DNA of 64,000 nucleotides from JABJGO01 sp963921245 (lineage in GTDB: Bacteria > Pseudomonadota > Alphaproteobacteria > Rhodospirillales > Casp-alpha2): contig CAWUEY030000001.1 in assembly GCA_963921245.4 (NCBI GenBank), positions 1 to 64,000 of the forward strand, in the 5' to 3' direction. The position numbers and the translations under genes were made by a program. Below the pieces are notes generated by a model. That model was given only the letters and a program-made list of their open reading frames with translations, had not been told where the DNA came from and searched no databases. Shown piece by piece: positions 46,903 through 55,875 of this stretch. Position 1 is the stretch's first letter, and each line of letters opens with the position of its first letter.

Positions 46903-47037
46903 GTGAAACGTACGTATCAACCGAGCAGACTGGTTCGCAAACGCCGCCACGGTTTCCGTAGCCGTATGGCGACTGTTGGTGGCCGCAAAGTCATCGCCGC
47001 GCGCCGGGCGAAGGGCCGTAAACGCCTTTCTGCCTGA
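46903..47037 (+). CDS. rpmH: Ribosomal protein bL34
   Basis: 44 residues, GTG start preceded by GGAG. KRTYQPSRLVRKRRHGFRSR is the universal L34 start and ARRAKGRKRLSA its end; the length is standard. It is a component of the 50S subunit. It is first in a run with rnpA (8-bp gap). The usual upstream neighbour seen in many bacteria (dnaA) is absent; an IS5 fragment lies there instead. Confidence 0.96.
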   Translation: MKRTYQPSRLVRKRRHGFRSRMATVGGRKVIAARRAKGRKRLSA

Positions 47038-47045
47038 GCGCACAC

Positions 47046-47414
47046 ATGTCCTCCATCGTTCTACGACTGCAACGCCGCCGCCAATTCCTGAAAGTGGCCG
47101 GAACACGGCAGAAGTGGGTTGCACCGGGTCTTATCCTTCAGATCAGGCGGCGACCCGAAACCGAAGACGCAACACCGGGGGACGTGGTCCGCGTTGGCTT
47201 TACGGTTTCCAAGAAAGTCGGCAACGCGGTTCAGCGCAATCGGGCGAAACGACGGCTGCGGGCTGCTGTTGACCGGATTTTCGGCCCCCATGCCGCGACG
47301 GGGTATGACTATGTGGTCATCGGACGGGCGGGAACGGTGAAACGATCATTTGACCGTCTGATCAAGGATCTGACGACGGGATTAAAAAAACTGGATGCCT
47401 GGCGGGAGGCCTGA
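47046..47414 (+). CDS. rnpA: Ribonuclease P protein component
   Basis: 122 residues. VGFTVSKKVGNAVQRNRAKR followed by RLRAAV is the conserved RNA-binding helix region of the RNase P protein, which helps the catalytic RNA mature tRNA 5' ends. The N-terminus (MSSIVLRLQRRRQF) fits the family start. It is followed by yidD after 3 bp. The catalytic RNA gene is not in this window. Confidence 0.96.
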   Translation: MSSIVLRLQRRRQFLKVAGTRQKWVAPGLILQIRRRPETEDATPGDVVRVGFTVSKKVGNAVQRNRAKRRLRAAVDRIFGPHAATGYDYVVIGRAGTVKRSFDRLIKDLTTGLKKLDAWREA

Positions 47415-47417
47415 AAG

Positions 47418-47726
47418 GTGCAAAACAAACGTATCGCAAACGGCCTGAAACGGATTGTCGATGCCTTTACGCGCCTGCTGATTGCGCTGATCCGGTTTTA
47501 TCAGGTTGCCATTTCGTCTGTTTTGCCAGGAACCTGCCGGTTCACACCGACCTGTTCCGGCTACACCGTTGAATCCATTCAAACGCACGGCCCAATCAAA
47601 GGGCTGTTTCTTGCCATTCGCCGGTTTTTGCGCTGCCACCCTTGGGGGGGATGGGGTTATGATCCCGTACCATCCCGCGATGAAACTGCATGCAATTCAA
47701 GTCATACGTCCATTAACAAGGCCTGA
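47418..47726 (+). CDS. yidD: Membrane protein insertion efficiency factor
   Basis: 102 residues, GTG start. Contains IRFYQVAISSVLPGTCRFTP, TCSGY and HPWGGWGYDPV, the three conserved blocks of YidD, with an amphipathic N-terminal helix. It assists YidC-dependent insertion. The N-terminus is about 15 residues longer than typical. It lies between rnpA and yidC, as in most bacteria. Confidence 0.94.
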   Translation: MQNKRIANGLKRIVDAFTRLLIALIRFYQVAISSVLPGTCRFTPTCSGYTVESIQTHGPIKGLFLAIRRFLRCHPWGGWGYDPVPSRDETACNSSHTSINKA

Positions 47727-47765
47727 GCACAGGACCCAAGTACAGGGAAAGAACGGAAAACCACG

Positions 47766-49526
47766 ATGATTGAAAACAAAAACCTGCTTTTGGCGGTTGT
47801 TCTATCCCTGGCAATCGTTCTCGGATACGAGGCGTTTGTTTTGTCCTCATACGAGGAACCTGTCGCCATATCGCAACCCGATGGCAGTGAAACGACGATC
47901 GCGCAGACGGATCCTGATTTGCCGTCTGCAAGTGATGTCGCAACTGAAGGTGGCTTGACCGGCCCGTCCGTGAGCACAGAAGATGGCGGACTAACGGGTC
48001 AAATCACCCGCGCCGAGGCCGTGGCGAAAGGCCCGCGTATCCAGATCGAAACGCCACGTCTACGGGGTTCAATTTCGCTGGTAGGAGCGCGCCTCGATGA
48101 TATTGAGCTGCTGGATTATCGCGTTGAAAACACCGATGAAAGCGCCAATATTCCCTACCTGAACCCGCGGGATATGGAAACCGCCTATTACACGACCTTT
48201 GGCTGGGTCCCGGGTGCAGGAGTTTCCGGGATCAAGCTGCCCGACAATGGCTCTGTGTGGCAATCCGATCGCTCCGTTCTCAGTCCGGGCGCGCCGGTAA
48301 CTCTCACATGGGACAACGGTGAAGGTCTATTATTTACCACAAGAATCGCCGTGGATGACGATTACCTGTTTACGATCTATCAGGAAGTAGAGAACAATGC
48401 CGCTTCTTCTTTGTCCCTGCACCCATATGGTCTGATCACCCGCCGCACCACACCGGAAACAACCGGCTTCTACATTTTGCACGAGGGGCTGATCGGTGTT
48501 TTTGCAGAAACCCTCAGCGAAGTGGATTATGACGATATCCAGGACGAAGGTGTCATGCAGAACCCGACCACCGGCGGATGGCTCGGCATTACGGACAAGT
48601 ACTGGCTGGCGGCCATGATTCCTGACCAGACAGAAACCGTGAACACGCGTTTCGTCCACCGGCTGGATAACGGTGTTGACAAATATCAGGCCGATTTCTT
48701 GGCACCGGCACGGACGGTACCCGTTGGCGGCAAGGCTTCGGCTGAATCCCTGCTTTTCCTTGGTGCCAAACAGGCCAAGTTGCTCGACGCCTACGCCGAG
48801 CAGCACGGGATCGACCGGTTTGATCTGGCGATTGATTTTGGCTGGTTCTACTTCCTGACCAAACCCATCTTCTACGCGCTCTTGTGGCTGAACGATCACG
48901 TTGGAAACCTGGGCGTGGCTATCCTGATCCTGACCGTGGGGATCAAGCTGGCCTTCTTCCCGCTCGCCAACAAGTCGTACGTCGCCATGAGCAAAATGAA
49001 AGCGCTGCAACCGCAATTGGTTGAGTTGCGCGAACGCTACAAGGAAGACAAGGCCAAACTGAATCAGGAAATGATGGCGCTTTACAAACGGGAGAAGGCA
49101 AACCCGGCCGCAGGCTGTCTCCCCATATTGGTACAGATCCCTGTATTCTTTGCGCTCTATAAAGTGTTGTTTGTCACCATTGAAATGCGTCACGCACCGT
49201 TCTTCGGCTGGATTCAGGACCTTTCGGCACCCGATCCGACCACGATTTTCAACCTGTTTGGCCTGTTTCCTTGGGATCCGCCCAGCCTATTGATGATCGG
49301 TATCTGGCCGCTACTGATGGGCGGTACCATGTACCTTCAGCAGAAACTGAACCCACAGCCGACCGATCCCGTACAGGCAAAAATCTTCCTGTTTATGCCG
49401 ATCCTTTTTACATTCCTGCTGGCAAGTTTCCCGGCGGGTCTGGTGATCTACTGGGCCTGGAACAATACATTGTCGATTCTGCAGCAGTGGGTAATCATGC
49501 GGCGCATGGGGGTTGCCGCGTCCTGA
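47766..49526 (+). CDS. yidC: Membrane protein insertase YidC
   Basis: 586 residues, typical of Gram-negative YidC. An N-terminal membrane anchor (NLLLAVVLSLAIVLGYEAFV) is followed by a large periplasmic beta-supersandwich domain (about 60-350), then five C-terminal membrane segments with the conserved loop KMKALQPQLVELRERYKEDK and CLPILVQIPVFFALYKVL. It inserts and folds inner-membrane proteins with or without SecYEG. Forms a run with yidD upstream and engB downstream (57-bp gap). A complete identical second copy exists at 6731-8491, unusual for an essential gene. Confidence 0.98.
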   Translation: MIENKNLLLAVVLSLAIVLGYEAFVLSSYEEPVAISQPDGSETTIAQTDPDLPSASDVATEGGLTGPSVSTEDGGLTGQITRAEAVAKGPRIQIETPRLRGSISLVGARLDDIELLDYRVENTDESANIPYLNPRDMETAYYTTFGWVPGAGVSGIKLPDNGSVWQSDRSVLSPGAPVTLTWDNGEGLLFTTRIAVDDDYLFTIYQEVENNAASSLSLHPYGLITRRTTPETTGFYILHEGLIGVFAETLSEVDYDDIQDEGVMQNPTTGGWLGITDKYWLAAMIPDQTETVNTRFVHRLDNGVDKYQADFLAPARTVPVGGKASAESLLFLGAKQAKLLDAYAEQHGIDRFDLAIDFGWFYFLTKPIFYALLWLNDHVGNLGVAILILTVGIKLAFFPLANKSYVAMSKMKALQPQLVELRERYKEDKAKLNQEMMALYKREKANPAAGCLPILVQIPVFFALYKVLFVTIEMRHAPFFGWIQDLSAPDPTTIFNLFGLFPWDPPSLLMIGIWPLLMGGTMYLQQKLNPQPTDPVQAKIFLFMPILFTFLLASFPAGLVIYWAWNNTLSILQQWVIMRRMGVAAS

Positions 49527-49583
49527 TACAGGACTTCACCTCGCTACTGGCGCTCCAATCACCTGGGTTCGGAGGACCCGGCC

Positions 49584-50255
49584 ATGACGATATCCGATCA
49601 GGACCTGATGGTCAGCGATATCGAACCACCCGATGAGGCCCAGCTCGAACAGGGTCGATTGCTGTTCGCGAAACCCTGTACATTTTTGATGGGTGCTGTG
49701 AAACCTCAGCAAATTCCAGCTACGGATCTGCCGGAGATTGCTTTCGCCGGTCGATCGAATGTTGGCAAATCAAGCCTGATCAACGCACTGACCGGACACA
49801 AGGCTCTGGCGCGAACCTCGAACACACCGGGCCGGACACAGGAAATCAATTTCTTTGACCTGAACAGCCGCCTGATGATCGCGGACCTTCCGGGGTTTGG
49901 ATACGCCAGGGTTTCCAAATCGCGGGTGCGGGAATGGACCAGGCTGGTTAACACCTATCTGAAAGGTCGCGCCGTCCTGCGGCGGGTCTGCCTTCTGGTG
50001 GACTCACGACACGGCCTGAAACCCGCTGATCTGGACGTTATGACAATGCTCGACAGGGCGGCGGTAAACTATCAGATTGTGCTGACCAAGGGCGACAAGA
50101 TCAAACCCACCGACCGAGACAAATTCGTAACTGCCATCGCCACCAAGGCACGTGAGTATACGGCCCTTCACCCCGAGGTTATCGCGACCAGCGCTCGAAA
50201 AGGGGCAGGCATCGCCCATCTACGGGCCGTTCTTGCACAACTTGCCCTGCCTTGA
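49584..50255 (+). CDS. engB: Ribosome biogenesis GTP-binding protein EngB/YsxC
   Basis: 223 residues with GGAGG before the ATG. GTPase motifs: G1 GRSNVGKS, G3 DLPGFG, G4 TKGD, and a C-terminal SARKGAG (G5). Acts in 50S subunit assembly. Its position between yidC and argB is the usual alphaproteobacterial order. Confidence 0.96.
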   Translation: MTISDQDLMVSDIEPPDEAQLEQGRLLFAKPCTFLMGAVKPQQIPATDLPEIAFAGRSNVGKSSLINALTGHKALARTSNTPGRTQEINFFDLNSRLMIADLPGFGYARVSKSRVREWTRLVNTYLKGRAVLRRVCLLVDSRHGLKPADLDVMTMLDRAAVNYQIVLTKGDKIKPTDRDKFVTAIATKAREYTALHPEVIATSARKGAGIAHLRAVLAQLALP

Positions 50256-50321
50256 AGATGATTGCCCGAAACGCGGATACCGTTTAGTGTCCCGCCCGGA
50301 ACCATCTCTGGGATTAAGACC

Positions 50322-51248
50322 ATGAGCGCCAGCCCAAACCAAAGCGACGTGCCCGAAACCGTCGAAAAACACCTTGAGCAGGCCAAGGTCCTCTCAGAAG
50401 CCCTGCCTTACATGAAGCGCAACGCAGGGCAGACCATCGTTATCAAATACGGCGGTCATGCCATGGGTGATGAAGCCATGGCGAAACTGTTTGCCCGTGA
50501 CGTTGCCTTGCTGCGGCAAGTTGGCGGCAACCCGATTGTGGTACACGGCGGTGGTCCGCAAATCGGAAACATGCTGGATCGTCTTCAGATCAAAAGCGAT
50601 TTCATCGACGGACTTCGGGTAACAACCCGGGAAACCGTGGAAGTCGTGGAAATGGTCCTGTGCGGTTCCATCAACAAAAGCATTGTTTCAAACATCAACG
50701 AAGCTGGTGGGTTTGCGGTGGGATTATCGGGCAAAGACGGCAACCTGATCATGGCGGACAAGTTGCGTCGCACAAAACGCGATCCGGACTCCAATATTGA
50801 AAAATTACTCGATCTCGGCCTTGTCGGTGAACCGGCAGAAATTCGCCCCCACGTTCTCGAATTTTTCGAAAGCTCTGACATCACACCGGTTATCGCGCCC
50901 ATAGGTGTCGGTCCGGAGGGTGAAACCCTGAACATCAATGCCGACACGGCCGCCGGTGCCATTTCATCCGCGATCCGCGCCCGCCGCTTGCTCATGCTCA
51001 CCGACGTTGCCGGCGTGCTCGATAGGAATGGCAAGCTTATCGAGGAACTCACCGTTTCGGCGGCGAAGGCGCTTATGGAGGATGGCACCATCTCGGGTGG
51101 CATGATTCCCAAAATGGAAACCTGCATAGCAGCTATGGAGGGTGGTGTCCGCGGTGCCGTTATTCTGGACGGCCGCGTCCCGCATGCCGTCCTGATTGAG
51201 CTCTATACAGAGCACGGCGCGGGCACGTTGATTTTACCAGATTCCTGA
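50322..51248 (+). CDS. argB: Acetylglutamate kinase
   Basis: 308 residues; phosphorylates N-acetylglutamate in arginine synthesis. Motifs: IKYGGHAMGDEAMA (phosphate-binding glycines), VVHGGGPQIGNML, and a C-terminal GGMIPKMETC-x-AA segment. The N-terminal extension of about 30 residues before IVIKYGG (including an amphipathic helix VEKHLEQAKVLSEAL) is the type found in arginine-sensitive hexameric enzymes. The ATG chosen is weakly preceded by GGGA; the frame is open 20 codons further up. Confidence 0.96.
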   Translation: MSASPNQSDVPETVEKHLEQAKVLSEALPYMKRNAGQTIVIKYGGHAMGDEAMAKLFARDVALLRQVGGNPIVVHGGGPQIGNMLDRLQIKSDFIDGLRVTTRETVEVVEMVLCGSINKSIVSNINEAGGFAVGLSGKDGNLIMADKLRRTKRDPDSNIEKLLDLGLVGEPAEIRPHVLEFFESSDITPVIAPIGVGPEGETLNINADTAAGAISSAIRARRLLMLTDVAGVLDRNGKLIEELTVSAAKALMEDGTISGGMIPKMETCIAAMEGGVRGAVILDGRVPHAVLIELYTEHGAGTLILPDS

Positions 51249-51540
51249 TGTGTCGGGGCCCGGCCCGGGAAGACCAGATTTAGCTTTTCAGTTCGGCAAT
51301 AATCGCCCTCATGCCAGGTTTCAGGCCCGCGCATGATCCTTGCCTTTGGCGGCTAAAAGAGCATCAGATTTCAGGCCCGCGACCTTGGCTTGAACATCGT
51401 CTGCAAGTGAACCGGAAGGCCCCGCTCCCCATCGCGAAACACCTTATGTTTTCAGTATATAGTACGCCCATGCCTTACCGAATAACCCATTCCTCTCACG
51501 TGTGTGATCGACAAATCACGCGATTTTAGAGAGGATTCAC
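51249..51540. other. Intergenic region between argB and the nucleotidase gene, right copy
   Basis: Mirror of 4717-5008. No complete gene; a possible decayed small coding stretch lies on the minus strand at about 51281-51407. A GC-rich inverted run (GGGCCCGGCCCGGG) just after argB could weakly terminate transcription. GAGAGGA at 51528-51534 is the ribosome-binding site for the next gene. Confidence 0.3.
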
Positions 51541-52299
51541 TTGCGTTTCCGGCGGGGACCTCCCAACATCACGCCCATGATAAGTTGTACGTCTTCTCCG
51601 ATGGTCACCCCCTCGAACGATTGTGATTCTGTAATTACCACCTTAAGGGACACCGAAACGTGGATATTTGATCTGGACAATACACTGTATCCAGCATCCT
51701 GCCGTTTGTTCGATCAGATTGAACGAAACATGACCCTATTCATTCAGAACCTGTTGTCTTGCGAGCGGGACGAAGCGTACAGCGTTCAAAAAACCTATTT
51801 TCGCGAACACGGCACCACCATGGCCGGACTGATGCGCCATCACAATGTGGCACCGGAAGAATTTCTCAGCTTTGTTCATAATATCGATCTTAGCGACGTC
51901 CCGATCAGCGCCCAACTGGATGTGGCCCTCGCCAATTTACCAGGGCGCAAAATCATCTTTACCAACGGCTCGGCGCGACACGCCGACAATGTTGCGGGAC
52001 ATCTTGGCATTCGCCACCATTTCGAGGCCGTGTTCGATATCGTTGCCGCCAATTTCATTCCGAAACCCACGCGCAGCGTCTATGATCAATTGACACAGCT
52101 GCACGACATCAACCCGGAAAAAACTGTCATGGTGGAAGACATGGCGATCAATCTACGGCCTGCTGCTGAGATGGGCATGACCACGGTTTGGGTCAGGGTG
52201 GACGCCGACTGGGGACAACGTGATTCAGACGGCGATCACATCCACCACGTGGTAGACGACTTGCCCCCGTGGCTTGGGGCTATCGGCGATACAGCCTGA
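51541..52299 (+). CDS. HAD-family pyrimidine 5'-nucleotidase
   Basis: 252 residues from a TTG chosen because a strong GAGAGGA lies just upstream; ATGs at 51577 and 51601 lack such a site. HAD motif I FDLDNTLYPA (D-x-D), motif II IIFTNGSARH and motif IV MVEDMAINLRPA with the typical cap between. Such proteins dephosphorylate pyrimidine nucleoside monophosphates (SDT1/YjjG-like). In many alphaproteobacteria this gene sits between argB/engB and dapD, as here. Confidence 0.87.
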   Translation: MRFRRGPPNITPMISCTSSPMVTPSNDCDSVITTLRDTETWIFDLDNTLYPASCRLFDQIERNMTLFIQNLLSCERDEAYSVQKTYFREHGTTMAGLMRHHNVAPEEFLSFVHNIDLSDVPISAQLDVALANLPGRKIIFTNGSARHADNVAGHLGIRHHFEAVFDIVAANFIPKPTRSVYDQLTQLHDINPEKTVMVEDMAINLRPAAEMGMTTVWVRVDADWGQRDSDGDHIHHVVDDLPPWLGAIGDTA

Positions 52300-52313
52300 G
52301 CCGGCTCCAATCC

Positions 52314-53114
52314 TTACAGATCACGTTTCTGACTGGCGTTGTGGTATAGAATATCTGCCCACTCTGCATTGACCTGATTGCGGATGGCGATATCCTCCGG
52401 TGCCAGATCCACCCTGGGCCGCTTCAAGACCCGATAATAATCCGGCACATCGACACCGCGCCCCCACTGGACGGCACCGGCACCCAATGTCTGTTTCACA
52501 AACGGTGGTATGTAGGATTGAATGACCACGCCATAACGACGATAATCGCTGTTGTTGGGCTGCGAGGAATGGATGACCCTTCGGTGATGAAGCGACATCT
52601 GGCCCGGCTTTAAAACAAGATCGACGACAGATGACTCATCGCCAACATCGATAACCTGTCCCCGTGTCAGGATGTTATCCACGTCAAATGTGTCCACATG
52701 ATCCCAGATTTCGTCCCGGTGGGTACCGGGCAGCATCCGCATACAACCACTTTCCGGTGTACTGTCTGAAAGTGCCAGCCACGCCGTTACGCCGTCATGC
52801 GGTTCAATCCCCATATAGGTCGCGTCCTGATGCCAGCTTACATAGCCTGGATTGTGCGGTTCCTTGATAAACAAAACGGAGCCAAACACCATGATATCAG
52901 GCCCGATCAGGTCTTCGACCGCATCCAGAATTCGGGGATGGTGTGCGATTTCGTCAACGGCGGTGAGAATGAGGTGGGTATTGTTGCGTTCCTTGGGGGC
53001 GAGCAAATCCGGGTGAGTACGCTCCAACTCTTCCATCCGCTCACGCAAGGCAAGGGCTTCGTCTTCACCCATCACATCGATGGGCGCGCAAAAGCCGTCC
53101 CGATGAATAGGCAT
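52314..53114 (-). CDS. Phytanoyl-CoA dioxygenase (PhyH) family protein with frameshifted 5' end
   Basis: 266 residues from the ATG reading MPIHRDGFCAPIDV. Fe(II) ligands H95, D97 and H182 and the 2-oxoglutarate arginine R192 (IHSSQPNNSDYRR) are intact, so the catalytic core is whole. The family N-terminus (LTQDQYDAY preceding HRDGF) is encoded just upstream in a different frame, from an ATG at 53151 or 53145, and is separated by a one-base shift near 53102-53105. Either the gene is translated from the internal ATG, or it is inactivated, or the base is a sequencing error. PhyH proteins hydroxylate varied small molecules; the substrate is unknown. It interrupts the usual argB-dapD neighbourhood. 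Confidence 0.8.
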   Translation of the reverse strand: MPIHRDGFCAPIDVMGEDEALALRERMEELERTHPDLLAPKERNNTHLILTAVDEIAHHPRILDAVEDLIGPDIMVFGSVLFIKEPHNPGYVSWHQDATYMGIEPHDGVTAWLALSDSTPESGCMRMLPGTHRDEIWDHVDTFDVDNILTRGQVIDVGDESSVVDLVLKPGQMSLHHRRVIHSSQPNNSDYRRYGVVIQSYIPPFVKQTLGAGAVQWGRGVDVPDYYRVLKRPRVDLAPEDIAIRNQVNAEWADILYHNASQKRDL

Positions 53115-53284
53115 CGTATTGATCCTGTGTTAATCCTTTAAGCATCTTCATCTCCACAAAAACTTCCGCTTTCGCGTCCACATTGAAGTAGTTTCAATTG
53201 ACAGGAAAGACCTGCTGACGCATGTTCCGTGCCTCTGGGAATATTCGCAAAACATCAAATCCTACCCCGAGGTTGTGGTCAACG

Positions 53285-54130
53285 ATGAACGATACAAGCC
53301 AGCTGCAGAATGTTATTGAAACCGCCTGGAAAGACTTGGATACCGTCAACCTGAGTACCACCGGCGAAGTCCGCGAAGCCGTCGGGGAAGCCCTCAACCT
53401 ACTCGACAGCGGGGCGGCCCGTGTTGCCGAAAAAACCGCCGCCGGATGGTCCGTAAACCAGTGGCTCAAAAAAGCCGTGCTCATGTCCTTCCGCCTGAAT
53501 GACATGGGCATCATCGAAGGCGGTGCCGGGGGCGGGTCCTGGTGGGACAAGGTGCCCAACAAGTTTGCTGGCTGGTCCGAAAATACCTTCCGCGATGCTG
53601 GGTTTCGTGCCGTTCCCAACTGCACCGTCCGCCATTCCGCCTATATCGCACCGGGGGTGATCCTGATGCCGAGTTTCGTCAATCTGGGCGCCTACGTGGA
53701 CTCAGGCACCATGGTCGATACCTGGGTCACCGTGGGCAGTTGTGCTCAGATCGGCAAGAGCTGCCATCTCTCTGGTGGTGTCGGTATCGGCGGCGTTCTG
53801 GAGCCACTACAGGCCGGTCCGGTTGTCATCGAGGACAACTGTTTCATCGGCGCCCGGTCCGAAGTGGTCGAAGGTGTGGTTGTTGAAGAAGGCTCGGTGC
53901 TTTCCATGGGTGTTTACATCGGTGCCTCCACCAAGATCATCGACCGGTCAACGGGTGAAGTGCACTACGGACGGGTCCCGGCCTATTCGGTCGTTGTATC
54001 CGGTACGATGCCGGGTAAACCTCTGCCCGATGAAACGCCGGGCCCGGGACTCTATTGCGCGGTCATCGTTAAAACCGTGGATGAAAAAACCCGTTCCAAA
54101 ACGTCCATCAACGAATTGTTGCGCGACTGA
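53285..54130 (+). CDS. dapD: 2,3,4,5-tetrahydropyridine-2,6-dicarboxylate N-succinyltransferase
   Basis: 281 residues. N-terminal helical domain, then the left-handed beta helix with imperfect hexapeptides (YIAPGVILMPSFVNLGAYVD, GGVGIGGVLEP, CFIGARSEVVEGVVV). It transfers succinyl from succinyl-CoA in the succinylase branch of lysine/diaminopimelate synthesis. GAGG lies 12 bp before the ATG. It is followed 4 bp later by dapE. Confidence 0.96.
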   Translation: MNDTSQLQNVIETAWKDLDTVNLSTTGEVREAVGEALNLLDSGAARVAEKTAAGWSVNQWLKKAVLMSFRLNDMGIIEGGAGGGSWWDKVPNKFAGWSENTFRDAGFRAVPNCTVRHSAYIAPGVILMPSFVNLGAYVDSGTMVDTWVTVGSCAQIGKSCHLSGGVGIGGVLEPLQAGPVVIEDNCFIGARSEVVEGVVVEEGSVLSMGVYIGASTKIIDRSTGEVHYGRVPAYSVVVSGTMPGKPLPDETPGPGLYCAVIVKTVDEKTRSKTSINELLRD

Positions 54131-54134
54131 TCCC

Positions 54135-55307
54135 ATGGCAGTGGACGCCATCCGCCCGGACCCTGTCGCCCTCAGTGAAGACCTGATCCGTTGCCCCAGC
54201 ATTACACCGGTGAGTGCAGGAGCGTTGGATGTACTGCAGGATTTCCTGGAGGGAGTTGGGTTCGCGTGCCATCGCCAAATCTTTGAGGAAGCGGGCACCG
54301 AACCGGTCGACAACCTCTATGCCCGACTGGGGGATACAGGTCCAAACCTTTGTTTTGCGGGACATACGGATGTGGTTCCACCCGGTGACGAAAAACAATG
54401 GACCCACCCGCCGTTTGAGCCCACCACTGTTGATGGTGTTTTTTTTGGTCGGGGCGCCACAGACATGAAATGTGCTATCGCATGCTTTGCCGTCGCCGCC
54501 GCACGGGTGCGGGAGACCCATGGCGACAATTTAAACGGTTCTCTCAGCCTGTTAATCACGGGTGATGAAGAAGGCATCAGCATCAACGGCACCAAAAAGG
54601 CCCTGCCCTGGATCACGGCGATGGGCGAAACGCTTGACGCCTGCATTGTCGGTGAACCCACCAACCCGTTCACCTTGGGCGAAATGGCAAAAATCGGGCG
54701 GCGCGGGAGCCTGAACGGCAAATTGGTGGTGCACGGAACCCAAGGCCATGCAGCCTATCCGCACATGGCCGACAATCCCATCCCGCGAATGGTTCACATG
54801 CTATCCGCCCTGGTTGACGAGCCTCTCGACACCGGTAGCGAACATTTTCAGGCCTCAACCCTGACCGTAACAACCGTTGATGTAGGAAACGACACCACCA
54901 ATGTCATCCCGGCAACGGTTAGCGCAGGGTTTAACGTGCGTTTCAACGATCTGCATACCAGTGCGGATGTGGAACAAACAATCCGTGAACGGCTGGATAG
55001 CGTCAGCCCGAATTACGAGCTGAATATTCGTGTTTCCGGAGAGTCCTTCCTGTCTCCGACCGGCCCTCTTAGCGATACCATCGTGAACGCGGTCTCCACC
55101 ATAACAGGGCAGAAACCGGAACTCAGCACCACCGGCGGAACCTCGGACGCACGCTTTATCAAGGATTATTGTTCGGTTGTGGAATTCGGTTTGATCAGTG
55201 CCACGGCCCATAAGGTGGATGAGCACGTGCTGGTCGAGGATATTAACCGGCTGACGGATATCTACGTCCTCGCCATCGAGGGGTATCTGGGACTGACACC
55301 GTCATGA
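54135..55307 (+). CDS. dapE: Succinyl-diaminopimelate desuccinylase
   Basis: 390 residues, M20 metallopeptidase family. Zinc-ligand motifs are visible: FAGHTDVVPPGD, GRGATDMKCAI, GDEEG with the catalytic glutamate, EPT and, near the end, TAHKVDEHV. It produces LL-diaminopimelate for peptidoglycan and lysine. The start is the ATG right after dapD; the end overlaps the next gene by 4 bp. Confidence 0.97.
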   Translation: MAVDAIRPDPVALSEDLIRCPSITPVSAGALDVLQDFLEGVGFACHRQIFEEAGTEPVDNLYARLGDTGPNLCFAGHTDVVPPGDEKQWTHPPFEPTTVDGVFFGRGATDMKCAIACFAVAAARVRETHGDNLNGSLSLLITGDEEGISINGTKKALPWITAMGETLDACIVGEPTNPFTLGEMAKIGRRGSLNGKLVVHGTQGHAAYPHMADNPIPRMVHMLSALVDEPLDTGSEHFQASTLTVTTVDVGNDTTNVIPATVSAGFNVRFNDLHTSADVEQTIRERLDSVSPNYELNIRVSGESFLSPTGPLSDTIVNAVSTITGQKPELSTTGGTSDARFIKDYCSVVEFGLISATAHKVDEHVLVEDINRLTDIYVLAIEGYLGLTPS

Positions 55308-55870
55308 GCCTGCTTGCTGCCGCTTCCCGCCCGCTCTATGGGGCCTTTCGACTGGCGCGGTTTGATCCGGAAGGTGTGTCCTATTTCGACGATACACCGG
55401 CGGCGTTCTGGTTTTCTTTCTTTGCAGCCGTCCTCTGTTTTCCGCTTTATTTACTGCTCATCGGTGCCTCCTGGCTGACCATGATCGGCGATGTCAGTAT
55501 GTTTCGCTTCGCCACCGTGCACTGCATCGGCTTCGTCATGTCCTGGGCGATCCTGCCCAACATCCTGCCCATCATCCTGACGACCATGGACCGTGATCAT
55601 CTCTTTATTCGAGGCGTTGTCGCCTATAACTGGGCCAGTGTCCTGAAAAACCTGGTCTACGTTCCGGTAGCGACTATCGGTATTCTCGGCGTTCAGATGG
55701 TGGGTTTCCTGACCTTCCTGATCCTCATCTTGGTCCTTGTGTACACTTGGTATGTACTGAAAAACGTGCTGGAAATTACCGGCTCACAGGCGTCCATCAT
55801 CGTCATCCTCGATCTGGTCATCAGCCTGTTTCTGGGCGTGTGGACCGACAGCCTGATTTTCGGCAGTTAA
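55304..55870 (+). CDS. Small integral membrane protein (Yip1-like)
   Basis: 188 residues with about five hydrophobic segments (FWFSFFAAVLCFPLYLLLIG and others) and a short cytoplasmic N-terminus. It begins by ATGA overlap with the dapE stop, so the two are translated together. Layout and length resemble uncharacterised Yip1-like membrane proteins found after dapE in related bacteria. Function unknown. Confidence 0.7.
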   Translation: MSLLAAASRPLYGAFRLARFDPEGVSYFDDTPAAFWFSFFAAVLCFPLYLLLIGASWLTMIGDVSMFRFATVHCIGFVMSWAILPNILPIILTTMDRDHLFIRGVVAYNWASVLKNLVYVPVATIGILGVQMVGFLTFLILILVLVYTWYVLKNVLEITGSQASIIVILDLVISLFLGVWTDSLIFGS

Positions 55871-55875
55871 CCGGC

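Noticed and set aside
53742..54134. Upstream extension of dapE by about 130 codons
   Set aside because: This is dapD sequence in another frame; DapE homologues start near the ATG at 54135.
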